Source: Corynebacterium gallinarum (GTDB lineage: Bacteria > Actinomycetota > Actinomycetes > Mycobacteriales > Mycobacteriaceae). From it: a stretch of 64,000 nucleotides of DNA. The stretch's first letter is position 1. Each line of letters opens with the position of its first letter. Of this stretch, positions 7,326-19,043 are shown piece by piece. The position numbers and the translations under genes are program-made. The stretch covers positions 10,217-74,216 of the forward strand of contig NZ_JACSPR010000012.1 in NCBI RefSeq assembly GCF_014837045.1, written 5' to 3'. The notes under the pieces were generated by a model, which was not told the origin of the DNA, made no database searches, and saw only the letters and a program-made list of their open reading frames with translations.

Positions 7326-9473
7326 TTGACTGCAACGGGAACCTCCGTCATTCCACGCGGAGACCAGATGGACTTCCACGCCCTCAACGCGCTGCTCAAC
7401 CTCTATGATGATGACGGAAAGATCCAGTTCGACAAGGATCGGGAAGCCGCGAATCAGTACTTCCTCCAGCACGTCAACCAGAACACCGTCTTCTTCCACA
7501 ACCTCCACGAGAAACTCGACTACCTGGTGGAGAACAACTACTACGAGAAGGAGGTGCTGGACAAGTATGACTTCGAGTACATCAAGGACCTGTTCAAGCG
7601 CGCCTACTCCTACAAGTTCCGTTTCAAGTCCTTCCTGGGTGCCTACAAGTACTACACCTCCTACACCCTGAAGACCTTCGACGGTCGCCGTTACCTCGAG
7701 CGTTTCGAGGACCGTGTGTGCATGGTCGCCCTCACCCTCGCCGATGGCGAGCGGGAGACCGCCAACGCGCTTGTCGACGAGATCATGACCGGCCGTTTTC
7801 AGCCGGCGACCCCCACCTTCCTCAACTCCGGTAAGGCACAGCGCGGCGAGCCCGTGTCCTGCTTCCTCCTGCGCATCGAGGACAACATGGAGTCGATCGG
7901 CCGTGCCATCAACTCCGCCCTCCAGCTGTCCAAGCGCGGCGGTGGCGTGGCCCTGCTGCTGTCCAACCTCCGTGAGGCCGGCGCACCGATCAAGAAGATC
8001 GAGAACCAGTCCTCCGGTGTCATCCCCGTGATGAAGCTGCTCGAGGATTCCTTCTCCTACGCCAACCAGCTCGGTGCCCGTCAGGGTGCCGGTGCCGTCT
8101 ACCTCAACGCGCACCACCCGGACATCCTGTCCTTCCTGGACACCAAGCGTGAGAACGCCGATGAGAAGATCCGCATCAAGACCCTCTCCCTCGGCGTGGT
8201 CATCCCGGACATCACCTTCGAGCTGGCCAAGCGCAACGACGACATGTACCTGTTCTCCCCGTACGATGTCGAGCGCATCTACGGCAAGCCGTTCGCCGAC
8301 ATCTCCGTCACCGAGCTCTACGACGAGATGGTCGATGATGACCGCATCCGCAAGACCAAGATCAACGCCCGTCAGTTCTTCCAGACCCTGGCTGAGATCC
8401 AGTTCGAGTCCGGTTACCCGTACATCATGTATGAGGACACCGTGAATGCTGCCAACCCGATCGAGGGTCGCGTCACCCACTCGAACCTGTGCTCCGAGAT
8501 CCTGCAGGTCTCCACCCCGTCGACCTACCACGATGATCTCTCCTACGACGAGATCGGCGAGGACATCTCCTGCAACCTGGGGTCCCTCAACATCGCCATG
8601 GCGATGGACTCCCCGGACTTCTCCCGCACCATCGAGACCTCCATCCGTGGTCTCACCGCCGTGTCGGAGCAGACCAGCATCGATTCCGTCCCGTCGATCC
8701 GCAAGGGCAACGACGCCGCCCACGCCATCGGGCTGGGTCAGATGAACCTCCACGGTTACCTGGGACGCGAGCACATCTACTACGGTTCCGAGGAAGGCCT
8801 GGACTTCACCAACGCCTACTTCGCCGCGGTGCTCTACGAATGCCTCCGTGCCTCCAACCGGATCGCGCGTGAACGTAACCAGCGTTTCGCCAACTTCGAG
8901 AACTCCGACTACGCATCCGGTGTCTACTTCGACCGCTTCGACCCGACCGAATTCGCCCCGAAGACCGACAGGGTGAAGGAGCTGTTCGCCAACTCCACCA
9001 TCCACACCCCGACCGCGGAGGAGTGGGCGCAGCTCAAGGCTGATGTCATGGAGCATGGTCTGTTCAACCGCTACCTGCAGGCTGTCCCGCCGACCGGTTC
9101 GATCTCCTACATCAACAACTCGACCTCGTCGATCCACCCGATCGCCTCCAAGATCGAGATCCGCAAGGAAGGCAAGATCGGTCGCGTCTACTACCCGGCA
9201 CCACACATGGACAATGACAACCTGGAGTACTTCCAGGATGCCTACGAGATCGGCTACGAGAAGATCATCGACACCTACGCGGTAGCCACCAAGTACGTGG
9301 ACCAGGGCCTGTCACTGACCCTGTTCTTCAAGGACACGGCCACCACCCGTGACATCAACCGTGCGCAGATCTACGCATGGCGCAAGGGCATCAAGACCCT
9401 GTACTACATCCGTCTGCGTCAGGTCGCCCTTGAGGGCACCGAGATCGACGGTTGCGTCAGCTGCATGCTCTAG
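7326..9473 (+). CDS. nrdE: Class Ib ribonucleoside-diphosphate reductase alpha subunit
   Basis: A 715-residue catalytic subunit that reduces ribonucleoside diphosphates. Family signatures include [27 protein letters not shown] with the active-site cysteine, the radical-transfer YYIRLRQ near the C-terminus, and the C-terminal redox pair in DGCVSCML. The protein lacks the N-terminal ATP-cone of class Ia enzymes. The likely start is TTG 7326, eight bases after AAAGGGA, giving [12 protein letters not shown]; the frame is open to 7167 but that stretch overlaps nrdI. A strong terminator follows. Confidence 0.96.
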   Translation: MTATGTSVIPRGDQMDFHALNALLNLYDDDGKIQFDKDREAANQYFLQHVNQNTVFFHNLHEKLDYLVENNYYEKEVLDKYDFEYIKDLFKRAYSYKFRFKSFLGAYKYYTSYTLKTFDGRRYLERFEDRVCMVALTLADGERETANALVDEIMTGRFQPATPTFLNSGKAQRGEPVSCFLLRIEDNMESIGRAINSALQLSKRGGGVALLLSNLREAGAPIKKIENQSSGVIPVMKLLEDSFSYANQLGARQGAGAVYLNAHHPDILSFLDTKRENADEKIRIKTLSLGVVIPDITFELAKRNDDMYLFSPYDVERIYGKPFADISVTELYDEMVDDDRIRKTKINARQFFQTLAEIQFESGYPYIMYEDTVNAANPIEGRVTHSNLCSEILQVSTPSTYHDDLSYDEIGEDISCNLGSLNIAMAMDSPDFSRTIETSIRGLTAVSEQTSIDSVPSIRKGNDAAHAIGLGQMNLHGYLGREHIYYGSEEGLDFTNAYFAAVLYECLRASNRIARERNQRFANFENSDYASGVYFDRFDPTEFAPKTDRVKELFANSTIHTPTAEEWAQLKADVMEHGLFNRYLQAVPPTGSISYINNSTSSIHPIASKIEIRKEGKIGRVYYPAPHMDNDNLEYFQDAYEIGYEKIIDTYAVATKYVDQGLSLTLFFKDTATTRDINRAQIYAWRKGIKTLYYIRLRQVALEGTEIDGCVSCML

Positions 9474-9488
9474 GGCCACGGCCATGAG

Positions 9489-9522
9489 AAACACCCCGGA
9501 GGATATCCTCCGGGGTGTTTGT
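9489..9522 (+). terminator. Terminator after nrdE
   Basis: A perfect 16-bp self-complementary stem (9489-9504 with 9505-9520), rich in GC at its core and flanked by AAA and TTT, so it can act for both nrdE and the convergent gntR1. Confidence 0.9.
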
Positions 9523-9534
9523 CGTTGGGGAGTG

Positions 9535-10269
9535 TCACCGCAGGGACGACAACGTGTCCCGGACCTCCCTGAGGATCTCGCGGGAGGCATCCTCGGCGCC
9601 GTCCGCATCACGGGCCAGGATTGCGTCGGCAAGCTTGTCGTGGTTGTCCAACGCAACCTGCTCCGGGGTGTCCGGCTGGAGACCGTGGGCGGTGCGCCCC
9701 TCCAACACCGCACTGATCGGGGGGATGAGGGCGGCGAACATCTCATTGTGGCAGTAGCGCAGGATCAGTTCGTGGAACATGATGTCCGCATCGAGGAAAC
9801 TTTTGGAGGCGCCCATGCCGGATTCACCGAGCTCACGCATCTCGGTGGCGAGCTCCTTGAAGCGCCTGCGTTCCTCTTCGGAGGCATGCAGAGCGACGCT
9901 GCGTGCCGCGATGGGTTCAATGGCGATGCGCAGCTCGGTCAGCGACTGTAGCTGACCCTCGCGCTGCCCTTCGTCGTTAAGCCGCCAGCGGATGATGGAC
10001 TTGTCGAACACGGCCCATTCATCGCGGGGGCGCACCGTGATGCCGATGCGACGGGAGGAGGACACCAGGCCCAGTTGCTCCAGGGCGCGCATGGCCTCGC
10101 GGGCAACTGTCCGGGAAATCCCGAAACGCTCGCTGAGGTCCATCAGTTTGAAGGTATCGCCGACTGCGACCTTGCCACTGACGATCTCCTGACCAAGTTC
10201 ATCGAGAACGTGCTCGAGCAGTGGCTTGGCGGGCGAGCCCGTTGATTTCTTTTCAGGGACCGGGGGCAC
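9535..10269 (-). CDS. gntR1: GntR/FadR-family regulator, GntR1-like (gluconate regulator)
   Basis: A 244-residue regulator. The winged helix (about residues 20-80, with GDTFKLMDLSERFGISRTVAREAMR) is followed by an all-helical FCD ligand domain. In C. glutamicum the GntR-type gene next to ftn and the nrd genes is gntR1. There GntR1 and GntR2 repress gluconate catabolism genes (gntK, gntP, gnd) and activate ptsG and ptsS, with gluconate as effector. I assign the name from position and family, not from an alignment. Start: GTG 10269 has GAGGAGG four bases upstream; ATG 10374 would add 35 low-complexity residues. A matching operator lies before gntK in this window. Confidence 0.82.
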   Translation of the reverse strand: MPPVPEKKSTGSPAKPLLEHVLDELGQEIVSGKVAVGDTFKLMDLSERFGISRTVAREAMRALEQLGLVSSSRRIGITVRPRDEWAVFDKSIIRWRLNDEGQREGQLQSLTELRIAIEPIAARSVALHASEEERRRFKELATEMRELGESGMGASKSFLDADIMFHELILRYCHNEMFAALIPPISAVLEGRTAHGLQPDTPEQVALDNHDKLADAILARDADGAEDASREILREVRDTLSSLR

Positions 10270-10439
10270 CGTGCCTCCTCGTTTTCTATCTGATTGTTGT
10301 GCAGGCGGTAAAGGACATCGGGGTGCTAATCCTGCGACATCATTAATGTGATTACCATTATTACTTTTTTCCATTCATTTTTCGAGGTTTTGCTACCCCC
10401 GATATCAAAAATCACAGTAAAATCCATGCTCGAATAGGG

Positions 10440-10490
10440 AAAACCCGGGTGCCCCTCCCTCGCTGAGAGGCAGGAAGCAACCCGGGACGG
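10440..10490 (-). terminator. Probable terminator after ftn
   Basis: On the minus strand, CCCGGGTTGC pairs with GCACCCGGG across a loop of about 28 bases that folds internally, and the stem is followed by TTTTCCC. The stem is imperfect. Confidence 0.5.
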
Positions 10491-10506
10491 TCGGATCAGG
10501 TGATGG

Positions 10507-10995
10507 TTAACGCGAACCCAGTTCCGCGTCAAGGTGCAGCAGGCCGGAGCCTGAATCACCCGCGATGCGGAGGCGGTCGAGGATCTCGGCGACGGCCGCC
10601 TCCTCCTCAACCTGCTCCTCGAGGAACCAGTTGATCAGGGCGCGGGAATCGTAATCGCGTTCTGCGTCCTGGATGGCGGCGAGTTCACGGATGAGGCCGG
10701 AGATCTTCTGCTCATGGGCGAGTGCAGCCTCGAATGCGTCGACAGCGGTTGCGATATCCAGCTTCGGGGGCGCGATATCCCCGATCTGGGGGACATATCC
10801 GCGATTGAGCAGGTGCTGGGAGAATTTGTCGGCATGTTCCAGCTCCTCCTCGCTCTGGTTCTTCATCCAGTCACGCATACCGACGAGACCGAGATCGTCG
10901 AGGACATAGGAGAGCTGGAGGTAGACCAGTGAAGCCTCCAGCTCCGCGGTGACCTGATTGTTCATTGTGCTTGCGAGTCGTTCATTGATAGCCAT
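10507..10995 (-). CDS. ftn: Ferritin
   Basis: A 162-residue non-haem ferritin for iron storage. Ferroxidase-centre residues are visible in the first helix (TAELEASLVYLQLSY), in EEELEHADKF (ExxH motif), and later in the helix containing FLEEQVEEE. The C-terminus (SGLLHLDAELGSR) resembles other corynebacterial ferritins. It lies between gntR1 and nrdF and is divergent from nrdF; the intergenic region carries a dyad right before the gene. Confidence 0.95.
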   Translation of the reverse strand: MAINERLASTMNNQVTAELEASLVYLQLSYVLDDLGLVGMRDWMKNQSEEELEHADKFSQHLLNRGYVPQIGDIAPPKLDIATAVDAFEAALAHEQKISGLIRELAAIQDAERDYDSRALINWFLEEQVEEEAAVAEILDRLRIAGDSGSGLLHLDAELGSR

Positions 10996-12488
<1,493 letters not shown>

Positions 12489-12532
12489 GATCCCTCCGCC
12501 TCACCCCGCGGGAGGGGAGTGGGCAACCATCA

Positions 12533-12568
12533 GACCGCACGCCTGGCGCGTGCGGTCTTTTTGTTTTT
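12533..12568 (+). terminator. Terminator after nrdF
   Basis: A perfect 10-bp stem GACCGCACGC/GCGTGCGGTC around a 5-base loop, followed by TTTTTGTTTTT. Confidence 0.93.
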
Positions 12569-13114
12569 CCCACACCTATATATAAGGAACACCATCGGCG
12601 GGAGGGAAAGAAAACTTGTAATTCGCTTCCCGCTAGCCGGACAGTCGCCGGGTTCCGTGCCTGGGACTTGATCGGAACGAGGCCGCCGAGATGATGAATG
12701 ACAAGTTTTGGCATGGCAGACCGGAGAGGTGTGTCGCGGAAAATTTTCACCACGGCATCAAATTTCCCTTCGTTTCAGCCGGTCTCAACCTTTAGGTTGA
12801 GCCCACACGGGGGGTTAAACGGGTGGGTGGTGGGGTGTGTTCGCGGGGGTGCGCCATGCTGGCGAAACGAGGCCCGGGTGTGAGGGGGTTCACATGATTG
12901 AATGAAACCCCATGGGAAACATCAACCGGTGGGTGAGGGGGAGGTCATCCAATGTAGGGAAAACATTTTTTCTCGGCCTGAAAAGGGGTTACAGTTAGCT
13001 GCATACCGGCCCTTTTGGGCTGGCTTCGGATCCTGCCTGTCACCTAAGATAAGGCAGTGTTGTTGAAGGACGATCGGTAATCCGAATGGATCGTCCCGTA
13101 GTCAGGAGGAACCT
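12569..13114 (+). other. Long upstream region of ctaD
   Basis: About 545 bases without a supported gene. It contains a CRP/GlxR-type site (12879-12894), a short hairpin around CCGGCCC/GGGCTGG (13007-13023), and a perfect inverted repeat GGACGATC-N13-GATCGTCC (13068-13096) that ends 18 bases before the ctaD start and so lies in the leader. The ribosome-binding site AGGAGG is at 13104-13109. Confidence 0.6.
12879..12894. promoter_or_regulatory. CRP/GlxR-type binding site upstream of ctaD
   Basis: TGTGAGGGGGTTCACA matches the core TGTGA-N6-TCACA of the CRP family perfectly. GlxR is the cAMP-responsive CRP homolog of Corynebacterium and is known to control cytochrome oxidase genes in C. glutamicum. 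The site lies about 220 bases before ctaD. Confidence 0.78.
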
Positions 13115-14857
13115 ATGACCGCTGTGGCGCCCAGGGTCGACGGATACGTCGCCCCGCAGAGGCCCGAGCCGACAGGCCATGCACGCAAGGGCAGCAAAGC
13201 ATGGTTAATGATGACCACCACCGACCACAAGCAGCTGGGCATCATGTATATCATCATGTCGTTCAGCTTCTTCTTCCTCGGTGGTCTGATGGCTCTGCTT
13301 ATCCGAGCTGAGCTTTTCACCCCGGGTCTTCAGTTCCTGTCGAACGAGCAGTTCAACCAGCTGTTCACCATGCACGGAACCGTTATGCTGCTGCTCTACG
13401 GAACCCCGATCGTCTGGGGTTTTGCCAACTACGTCCTGCCGCTCCAGATCGGCGCGCCTGACGTTGCTTTCCCCCGACTGAACGCCTTCGGCTTCTGGAT
13501 CACCACCGTCGGTGGTGTCGCGATGCTGACCGGCTTCCTGACCCCGGGTGGTGCTGCCGACTTCGGTTGGACCATGTACTCCCCACTGTCTGACTCCATC
13601 CACTCACCGGGCATCGGCTCCGACATGTGGATCATCGGTGTCGGCGCGACCGGTATCGGTACCGTCGCATCCGCCATCAACATGCTCACCACCATCCTGT
13701 GCCTCCGCGCACCGGGTATGACCATGTTCCGTATGCCTGTCTTCACCTGGAACATCTTCGTCACCTCCGTTCTGGCTCTGCTGATCTTCCCGCTGCTGCT
13801 CGCTGCAGCCCTGGGTGTTCTGTACGACCGTAAGCTCGGCGGCCACATCTACGATCCGGCCAACGGCGGCTCCATCCTGTGGCAGCACCTGTTCTGGTTC
13901 TTCGGCCACCCAGAGGTATACGTCCTCGCACTGCCATTCTTCGGCATCATCTCCGAGATCATCCCGGTGTTCTCCCGCAAGCCGATGTTCGGCTACATCG
14001 GCCTGGTGTTCGCCACCCTGTCCATCGGTGCACTGTCCATGGCCGTGTGGGCTCACCACATGTTCGTCACCGGTGCGGTTCTGCTGCCGTTCTTCTCCTT
14101 CATGACGTTCCTGATCTCGGTTCCGACCGGCGTCAAGTTCTTCAACTGGGTGGGAACCATGTGGAAGGGTCACATCACCTGGGAGACCCCGATGATCTGG
14201 GCTGTGGGCTTCATGTCCACCTTCCTCTTCGGTGGTCTGACCGGCATCATGCTGGCCTCTCCGCCGCTGGACTTCCACCTGTCCGACTCCTACTTCCTGA
14301 TCGCGCACTTCCACTACACCCTCTTTGGTACCGTGGTGTTCGCATCCTGTGCAGGCGTCTACTTCTGGTTCCCGAAGATGACCGGCCGCATGATGGATGA
14401 GCGTCTGGGCAAGATCCACTTCTGGCTGACCTTCGTCGGATTCCACGGCACCTTCCTGGTCCAGCACTGGCTGGGCAACATGGGTATGCCACGTCGTTAC
14501 GCTGACTACCTGGACTCCGATGGGTTCACCACCCTCAACCAGATCTCCACCATCTTCTCCTTCCTGCTCGGACTCTCCGTCATCCCATTCGTCTGGAATG
14601 TCTTCAAGTCCTGGCGCTACGGTGAGCTCGTGACCGTCGATGACCCATGGGGTTACGGCAACTCCCTGGAGTGGGCAACCTCCTGCCCGCCTCCTCGTCA
14701 CAACTTCACCTCCCTGCCCCGCATCCGCTCCGAGCGCCCTGCGTTCGAGCTGCACTACCCGCACATGATCGAGCGCATGCGCCGTGAGGCTCACGTCGGT
14801 GAGCACGATCTGCGTGCAGAAACCACCCAGTCGCCTACTCCAGCTGAAGTACGCTAA
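13115..14857 (+). CDS. ctaD: Cytochrome c oxidase (aa3-type) subunit I
   Basis: A 580-residue polytopic membrane protein with about 12 hydrophobic segments, the catalytic subunit of the terminal oxidase that reduces oxygen and pumps protons. Visible landmarks: TMHGTVML with a haem a ligand histidine, [11 protein letters not shown] (about residue 263) with CuB histidine and the cross-linked tyrosine, AHHMFVTG (about residue 312), and HFHYTLFGT (about residue 400) with the two haem ligands. It stands alone; ctaC, ctaE and ctaF are not in the window. AGGAGG precedes the ATG by five bases. Confidence 0.98.
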   Translation: MTAVAPRVDGYVAPQRPEPTGHARKGSKAWLMMTTTDHKQLGIMYIIMSFSFFFLGGLMALLIRAELFTPGLQFLSNEQFNQLFTMHGTVMLLLYGTPIVWGFANYVLPLQIGAPDVAFPRLNAFGFWITTVGGVAMLTGFLTPGGAADFGWTMYSPLSDSIHSPGIGSDMWIIGVGATGIGTVASAINMLTTILCLRAPGMTMFRMPVFTWNIFVTSVLALLIFPLLLAAALGVLYDRKLGGHIYDPANGGSILWQHLFWFFGHPEVYVLALPFFGIISEIIPVFSRKPMFGYIGLVFATLSIGALSMAVWAHHMFVTGAVLLPFFSFMTFLISVPTGVKFFNWVGTMWKGHITWETPMIWAVGFMSTFLFGGLTGIMLASPPLDFHLSDSYFLIAHFHYTLFGTVVFASCAGVYFWFPKMTGRMMDERLGKIHFWLTFVGFHGTFLVQHWLGNMGMPRRYADYLDSDGFTTLNQISTIFSFLLGLSVIPFVWNVFKSWRYGELVTVDDPWGYGNSLEWATSCPPPRHNFTSLPRIRSERPAFELHYPHMIERMRREAHVGEHDLRAETTQSPTPAEVR

Positions 14858-14885
14858 GGGCTAGATAAGTCCCCTCCGACTGCAA

Positions 14886-14917
14886 TGACCCCGGTAGATA
14901 ATCTGCCGGGGTCAATG
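14886..14917 (+). terminator. Terminator after ctaD
   Basis: TGACCCCGG pairs with CCGGGGTCA (14886-14894 with 14906-14914), with further pairing inside the loop. The T tail is weak (ATGTCGTTT). Confidence 0.7.
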
Positions 14918-14953
14918 TCGTTTCCCCCTTTGAATCATGAGAGAATGATCGTC

Positions 14954-16243
14954 GTGACTGAAAGTTTCCAGATCGATAACGAATCCGCCCAGGCCGGTCA
15001 GCAGGTGGCGCTGCGTGAGGGATACAGCCCCGCAGTGATCACCGTGAGTGGTAAGGACCGCCCCGGTGTCTCCGCCGCCTTCTTCCGCGTGCTGGCAGCC
15101 AACAAGGTGCAGGTTCTGGATGTTGAACAGACCATCTTCCGTGGCTTCCTCAGCCTCGCCGCCTTCGTCGGCATCGAACCTGGCCGCCTGGAGACCGTCA
15201 CCGACGGTCTGACCGAGACCCTCAAGGTCCACGGGCAGTCCGTGACCGTGGAGATTCAGGACACCCTCGTGTCGTCCCGTCCCCGTTCATCTCACGTCGT
15301 AGTCATCCTCGGTGACCCGGTGGATGCCATCGATCTGTCCCGCGTGGGTCAGACCCTCGCCGATTATGATGCCAACATTGATACCATCCGCGGCATCGCC
15401 GACTACCCCGTCACCGGCCTGGAGCTGAAGGTCACGGTGCCGGACACCAGCCCGGGTGGCGCCCAGAAGATCCGCAAGGCGCTCGCCGGCCTGACCTCGG
15501 AGCTCAACGTCGATATCGCCATTGAGCGTTCGGGCCTGCTGCGTCGTTCCAAGCGTCTGGTCTGCTTCGACTGCGATTCCACCCTCATCACCGGTGAGGT
15601 CATCGAGATGCTCGCAGCCCACGCCGGTAAGGAGGCGGAGGTCGCGGAGGTCACCGAGCGAGCCATGCTCGGTGAGCTCGACTTCGAGGAGTCCCTGCGC
15701 GAGCGGGTCAAGACCCTCGCCGGTCTGGATGCCTCCGTCATCGATGAGGTCGCCCGCGACATCGTCCTGACCCCGGGTGCCAGGACCACCATCCGCACCC
15801 TCAAACGCCTCGGATACAAGACCGCCGTGGTCTCCGGTGGGTTCATCCAGGTCCTGGATGATCTGGCGGAGGAGCTGGAGCTGGATTATGTCCGCGCCAA
15901 CACCCTGGAGATCGTTGACGGCAAGCTGACCGGTCGCGTCATCGGGGAGATCGTGGACCGTGCCGCCAAGGCCGAGCTGCTGCATGAGTTCGCCGAGGAT
16001 TCCGGGCTGAAGATGTACCAGACCGTGGCCGTCGGTGATGGTGCCAACGACATCGACATGCTCTCCGCCGCCGGTCTCGGCATCGCCTTCAACGCCAAGC
16101 CGGCGCTTAAGGAGATCGCCGACACCTCCGTCAACCACCCGTTCCTGGATGAGGTCCTCCACATCCTGGGTATCTCCCGCGATGAGATCGACCTGGCCGA
16201 CCTCGAGGACGGCAGCTACCGTCGCGTTCCCCTGGAGCGCTAG
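14954..16243 (+). CDS. serB: Phosphoserine phosphatase with N-terminal ACT domains
   Basis: A protein of about 429 residues for the last step of serine biosynthesis. Two ACT-like regulatory domains occupy about residues 1-190. The HAD phosphatase follows, with the DxDST motif in FDCDSTLITGEV (about residue 205), SGGFIQVLDDL (motif II) and VGDGANDIDML (motif IV). GTG 14954 lies nine bases after GAGAGA and is preferred; ATG 14945 in the same frame lacks a spaced ribosome-binding site. The Pth2-like gene follows after seven bases, probably cotranscribed. Confidence 0.95.
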   Translation: MTESFQIDNESAQAGQQVALREGYSPAVITVSGKDRPGVSAAFFRVLAANKVQVLDVEQTIFRGFLSLAAFVGIEPGRLETVTDGLTETLKVHGQSVTVEIQDTLVSSRPRSSHVVVILGDPVDAIDLSRVGQTLADYDANIDTIRGIADYPVTGLELKVTVPDTSPGGAQKIRKALAGLTSELNVDIAIERSGLLRRSKRLVCFDCDSTLITGEVIEMLAAHAGKEAEVAEVTERAMLGELDFEESLRERVKTLAGLDASVIDEVARDIVLTPGARTTIRTLKRLGYKTAVVSGGFIQVLDDLAEELELDYVRANTLEIVDGKLTGRVIGEIVDRAAKAELLHEFAEDSGLKMYQTVAVGDGANDIDMLSAAGLGIAFNAKPALKEIADTSVNHPFLDEVLHILGISRDEIDLADLEDGSYRRVPLER

Positions 16244-16250
16244 ACCAACG

Positions 16251-16979
16251 ATGCTTGTCGACGCCTCCCTGGTCACCGCCCACCGTCTGCTCAGCGCGCG
16301 CGTGTCCGACGGGCCCCACTCGGAGGACCCTGCGGATCCGTCCACGGTGCAGGCCATGCAGTTGGTGCTGCACATCCCGAAGACGGATCCGCCGCGGAGG
16401 ACCGATGTGCTGGATGCGGCGGCGAGGAGCGTCGTCAAGCTCTGTCTCGACGGGCGGGTGGCCACCGACCCGGACTTCCGCGCGGCGCTGGAAGGCTGGT
16501 ACGACCACCTGATCCGCAAGGTGGCGCGCAGGGCGCGCAACGCCGCGTGGGACCGGGTGCAGGAGTTGCCCGGTGTCACTGTCACCGATGATTCCGCCCA
16601 GGTACGTGCCTTTATCCCCTGTGCGGTCAGTGAGGTGCCGGACGCGATCCGGAAACTGCAGATCTCCGGCACGGAGCTGCCCCTGGATGATCCCAAACCC
16701 ATCGATGATGATCACCCGGTCATCTATATTGACGCCTCCCTGGAGATGACCCTGGGCAAGGCCGCCGCCCAGGTCGGTCACGCCTCCATGTTGCTCGCAG
16801 CCCACCAGCCACTGGAGTGGGTCCGGGATTGGGCGGCCGCGGACTTCGCCCTGCATGTCCGGGAGATCCCACCAGCGGACTTTGCCGAGAAGCTCACAGC
16901 CCCCGGTGCGGTGCCGGTGCGTGATGCCGGTTTCACCGAGGTCGCCGCGAATTCCGTGACGGCGGTCGCGGTTCCCTAG
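16251..16979 (+). CDS. Pth2-like peptidyl-tRNA hydrolase family protein
   Basis: A 242-residue protein. The C-terminal half contains TLGKAAAQVGHASMLL, matching the GK-(x)-AAQ-x-xHA signature of the Pth2 peptidyl-tRNA hydrolase family. The N-terminal 120 residues are an actinobacterial extension without a motif I know. Pth2 releases peptides from tRNA, but activity of the actinobacterial long form is not established. The stop codon overlaps the stop of the convergent dinG-like gene within a shared CTAG. Confidence 0.75.
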   Translation: MLVDASLVTAHRLLSARVSDGPHSEDPADPSTVQAMQLVLHIPKTDPPRRTDVLDAAARSVVKLCLDGRVATDPDFRAALEGWYDHLIRKVARRARNAAWDRVQELPGVTVTDDSAQVRAFIPCAVSEVPDAIRKLQISGTELPLDDPKPIDDDHPVIYIDASLEMTLGKAAAQVGHASMLLAAHQPLEWVRDWAAADFALHVREIPPADFAEKLTAPGAVPVRDAGFTEVAANSVTAVAVP

Positions 16980-19003
16980 TCGGCAGCCACCAGACGCTTC
17001 AACGCCGCACGCACGGTGTCGCCGTTGGTGGTCTCCCAGAACCGCGGCATGGAGGAGCGCAGGAAACTGCCGTAGCGTTTGGTCACCAGGCGTGAATCCA
17101 GCACCGCCACCACACCACGGTCGGTGACATGCCGCAGTAGGCGGCCGGCACCCTGCGCCATGAGCAGGGCGGCGTGGGTGGCGGCGACCTCCATGAACCC
17201 GTTGCGTCCCTCTGCGTCGGCGGCCTCCTTGCGGGCCTGCAGCAGCGGATCATCCGGGCGGGGGAAGGGGATGCGGTCGATCAGGACCAGCGACAGGGAT
17301 TTACCCGGCACATCCACACCCTGCCACAGGGTGAGGGTGCCGAACAGGCAGGTGTTCTCGGATTCGGCGAATTTCTTCACCAGGGCACCGGTGTTGTCAT
17401 CACCCTGGCACAGCACATCAAACGGCAGGCGCAGACGCATGGCCTCGGTGGCCTGGAGCGCAGCCCGCTTCGAGGAGAACAACCCCAGTGTCCTGCCACC
17501 CGCGGCCATGATGAGCTCGTAGATCTCATCCAGGGTTTCCTGGGGCAGACCGTCCCGGCCCGGATCCGGCAGGTGCCGTGCGGTGTAGAGGATGCCCGCC
17601 TTCGCCGGGTCGAACGGGGTGCCGGCATCGAGGGAATCCCAGGTGCCCTTCGGCAGACCCCAACTGGCGGCCATGGCGTTGAAGTTGCCGCCGATGGTGA
17701 GCGTCGCACTGGCCAGCACCACGGTGTTGTCCGTGAACAGTTTCTGGTGGAGCAGCCCCGCCACGGACAGCGGCGCCACGTTGAGGGAGTCACCGCGCCG
17801 GTCATCCTGGTTGTGCCACACCACGTCCTGCTGCTTGGCGGCGTCCTCCTCCTCGAACACCTCGAGGATGCGGATGATGGAGTCGTGGATCTCCTGCAGG
17901 TGGCTGGCCAGGTTCTGTCGTTCGGCGTTGCGCTCGGGATCGTTGGCGGCCTCGCCCTCGGGGGCGGTGGCGATGGTCTGGCGCAGGGACCACAGGGCGT
18001 CGCGAAGCGCCACGAGGGTGCCCTTGGACCCCTCGTCGAGGTCGCGCCACCTACCCGGCCGCATGGTCTGGAACAGCAGTTCCAGGTCACCGGCGAGCTC
18101 GGTGATCTTGTCCTCACGGCCGTCGGCGCCCAGTTTCCCGGCGCGGCGGGCCGCCAGGTTGAGGGAGTTGACGGTGATCTCGGCGGAGGCGACCGCGGTG
18201 ATACGGCCGTCGAGTTCATGGGCCTCATCGATGACCACCACATCGTGTTCAGGCAGGACGTTGACATCGGAGAGTGCATCGATGGCGAGCAGGGCGTGGT
18301 TGGTCACCACCACATCGGACTCCCGTGCGGTGGCACGGGCCATCTCGGCGAAGCACTCCTCGCCGTGGGGACAGCGGGAGGCGCCGATGCATTCGCGGGC
18401 GGTCACACTGACCTGTTTCCACGCCAGGTCCGGCACACCCGGATCCAGGTCATCACGGTCCCCGGTGTCGGTCTCATTGGCCCACTCGTGCAGGCGGACA
18501 ATGTGTTTGCCCAGCCAGGAGATGTCATCCTCCCCGATGAGGGCATCCTCCGGCTCCGGTTCGCGGGCGATCTTGTTCATGCACAGGTAGTTGGACCGGC
18601 CCTTCATGATGGCGAAGGTGGGGCGTCGTTCCAGCAGGGGTTCCAGGGCATCGGCCAGCCGCGGCAGGTCACGGTTGACCAGCTGGCGCTGCAGGGCGAT
18701 GGTGGCGGTGGAGACGATCACCGTGGAATCAGTTGTCTGCGCATACCGGATCGAGGGCACCAGGTACGCCAGGGATTTACCCGTGCCCGTGCCGGCCTGG
18801 ACGGCGAGGTGGCGTTTCTTGTCGAAGGCGTGGGTCACCGCCTCTGCCATGGCCTCCTGGCCTGCGCGCCGGGCACCACCGAGGGACTCGACGGCGGCGG
18901 TGAGCAGCTCCCCGGTGGTGGGGGTGCTGGTCTCCGTGCTGGTTTCTTCCGTGCTGGTTTCTTCCGTGGCGGACTGCTGGGTGGTGGGATCGGCGTCAGA
19001 CAT
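16976..19003 (-). CDS. DinG-family ATP-dependent DNA helicase
   Basis: A 675-residue superfamily 2 helicase of the XPD/DinG type. Walker A GTGTGKSLAYL is at about residues 70-80 and the DEAH box (VVIDEAHEL) at about 260. An iron-sulfur cluster site is suggested by cysteines in YLCMNK and CIGASRCPHGEECF. Motifs TLWQGVDVPG and GAGRLLRH are near the C-terminus. ATG 19003 starts the protein before a low-complexity Thr/Glu/Ser stretch with three near-identical TEETST-type units; an upstream ATG at 19090 overlaps the preceding gene. Likely cotranscribed with the glycosyltransferase 40 bases upstream. Confidence 0.92.
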   Translation of the reverse strand: MSDADPTTQQSATEETSTEETSTETSTPTTGELLTAAVESLGGARRAGQEAMAEAVTHAFDKKRHLAVQAGTGTGKSLAYLVPSIRYAQTTDSTVIVSTATIALQRQLVNRDLPRLADALEPLLERRPTFAIMKGRSNYLCMNKIAREPEPEDALIGEDDISWLGKHIVRLHEWANETDTGDRDDLDPGVPDLAWKQVSVTARECIGASRCPHGEECFAEMARATARESDVVVTNHALLAIDALSDVNVLPEHDVVVIDEAHELDGRITAVASAEITVNSLNLAARRAGKLGADGREDKITELAGDLELLFQTMRPGRWRDLDEGSKGTLVALRDALWSLRQTIATAPEGEAANDPERNAERQNLASHLQEIHDSIIRILEVFEEEDAAKQQDVVWHNQDDRRGDSLNVAPLSVAGLLHQKLFTDNTVVLASATLTIGGNFNAMAASWGLPKGTWDSLDAGTPFDPAKAGILYTARHLPDPGRDGLPQETLDEIYELIMAAGGRTLGLFSSKRAALQATEAMRLRLPFDVLCQGDDNTGALVKKFAESENTCLFGTLTLWQGVDVPGKSLSLVLIDRIPFPRPDDPLLQARKEAADAEGRNGFMEVAATHAALLMAQGAGRLLRHVTDRGVVAVLDSRLVTKRYGSFLRSSMPRFWETTNGDTVRAALKRLVAAD

Positions 19004-19043
19004 CCCACACAGTGTATCGGCCTGTGTGCGGGGCGCGAAAACC

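Noticed and set aside
7296..9206. A 636-codon frame opposite nrdE
   Set aside because: Repetitive Val/Gly/Leu/Asp-rich translation caused by codon bias of nrdE on the other strand; no motif.
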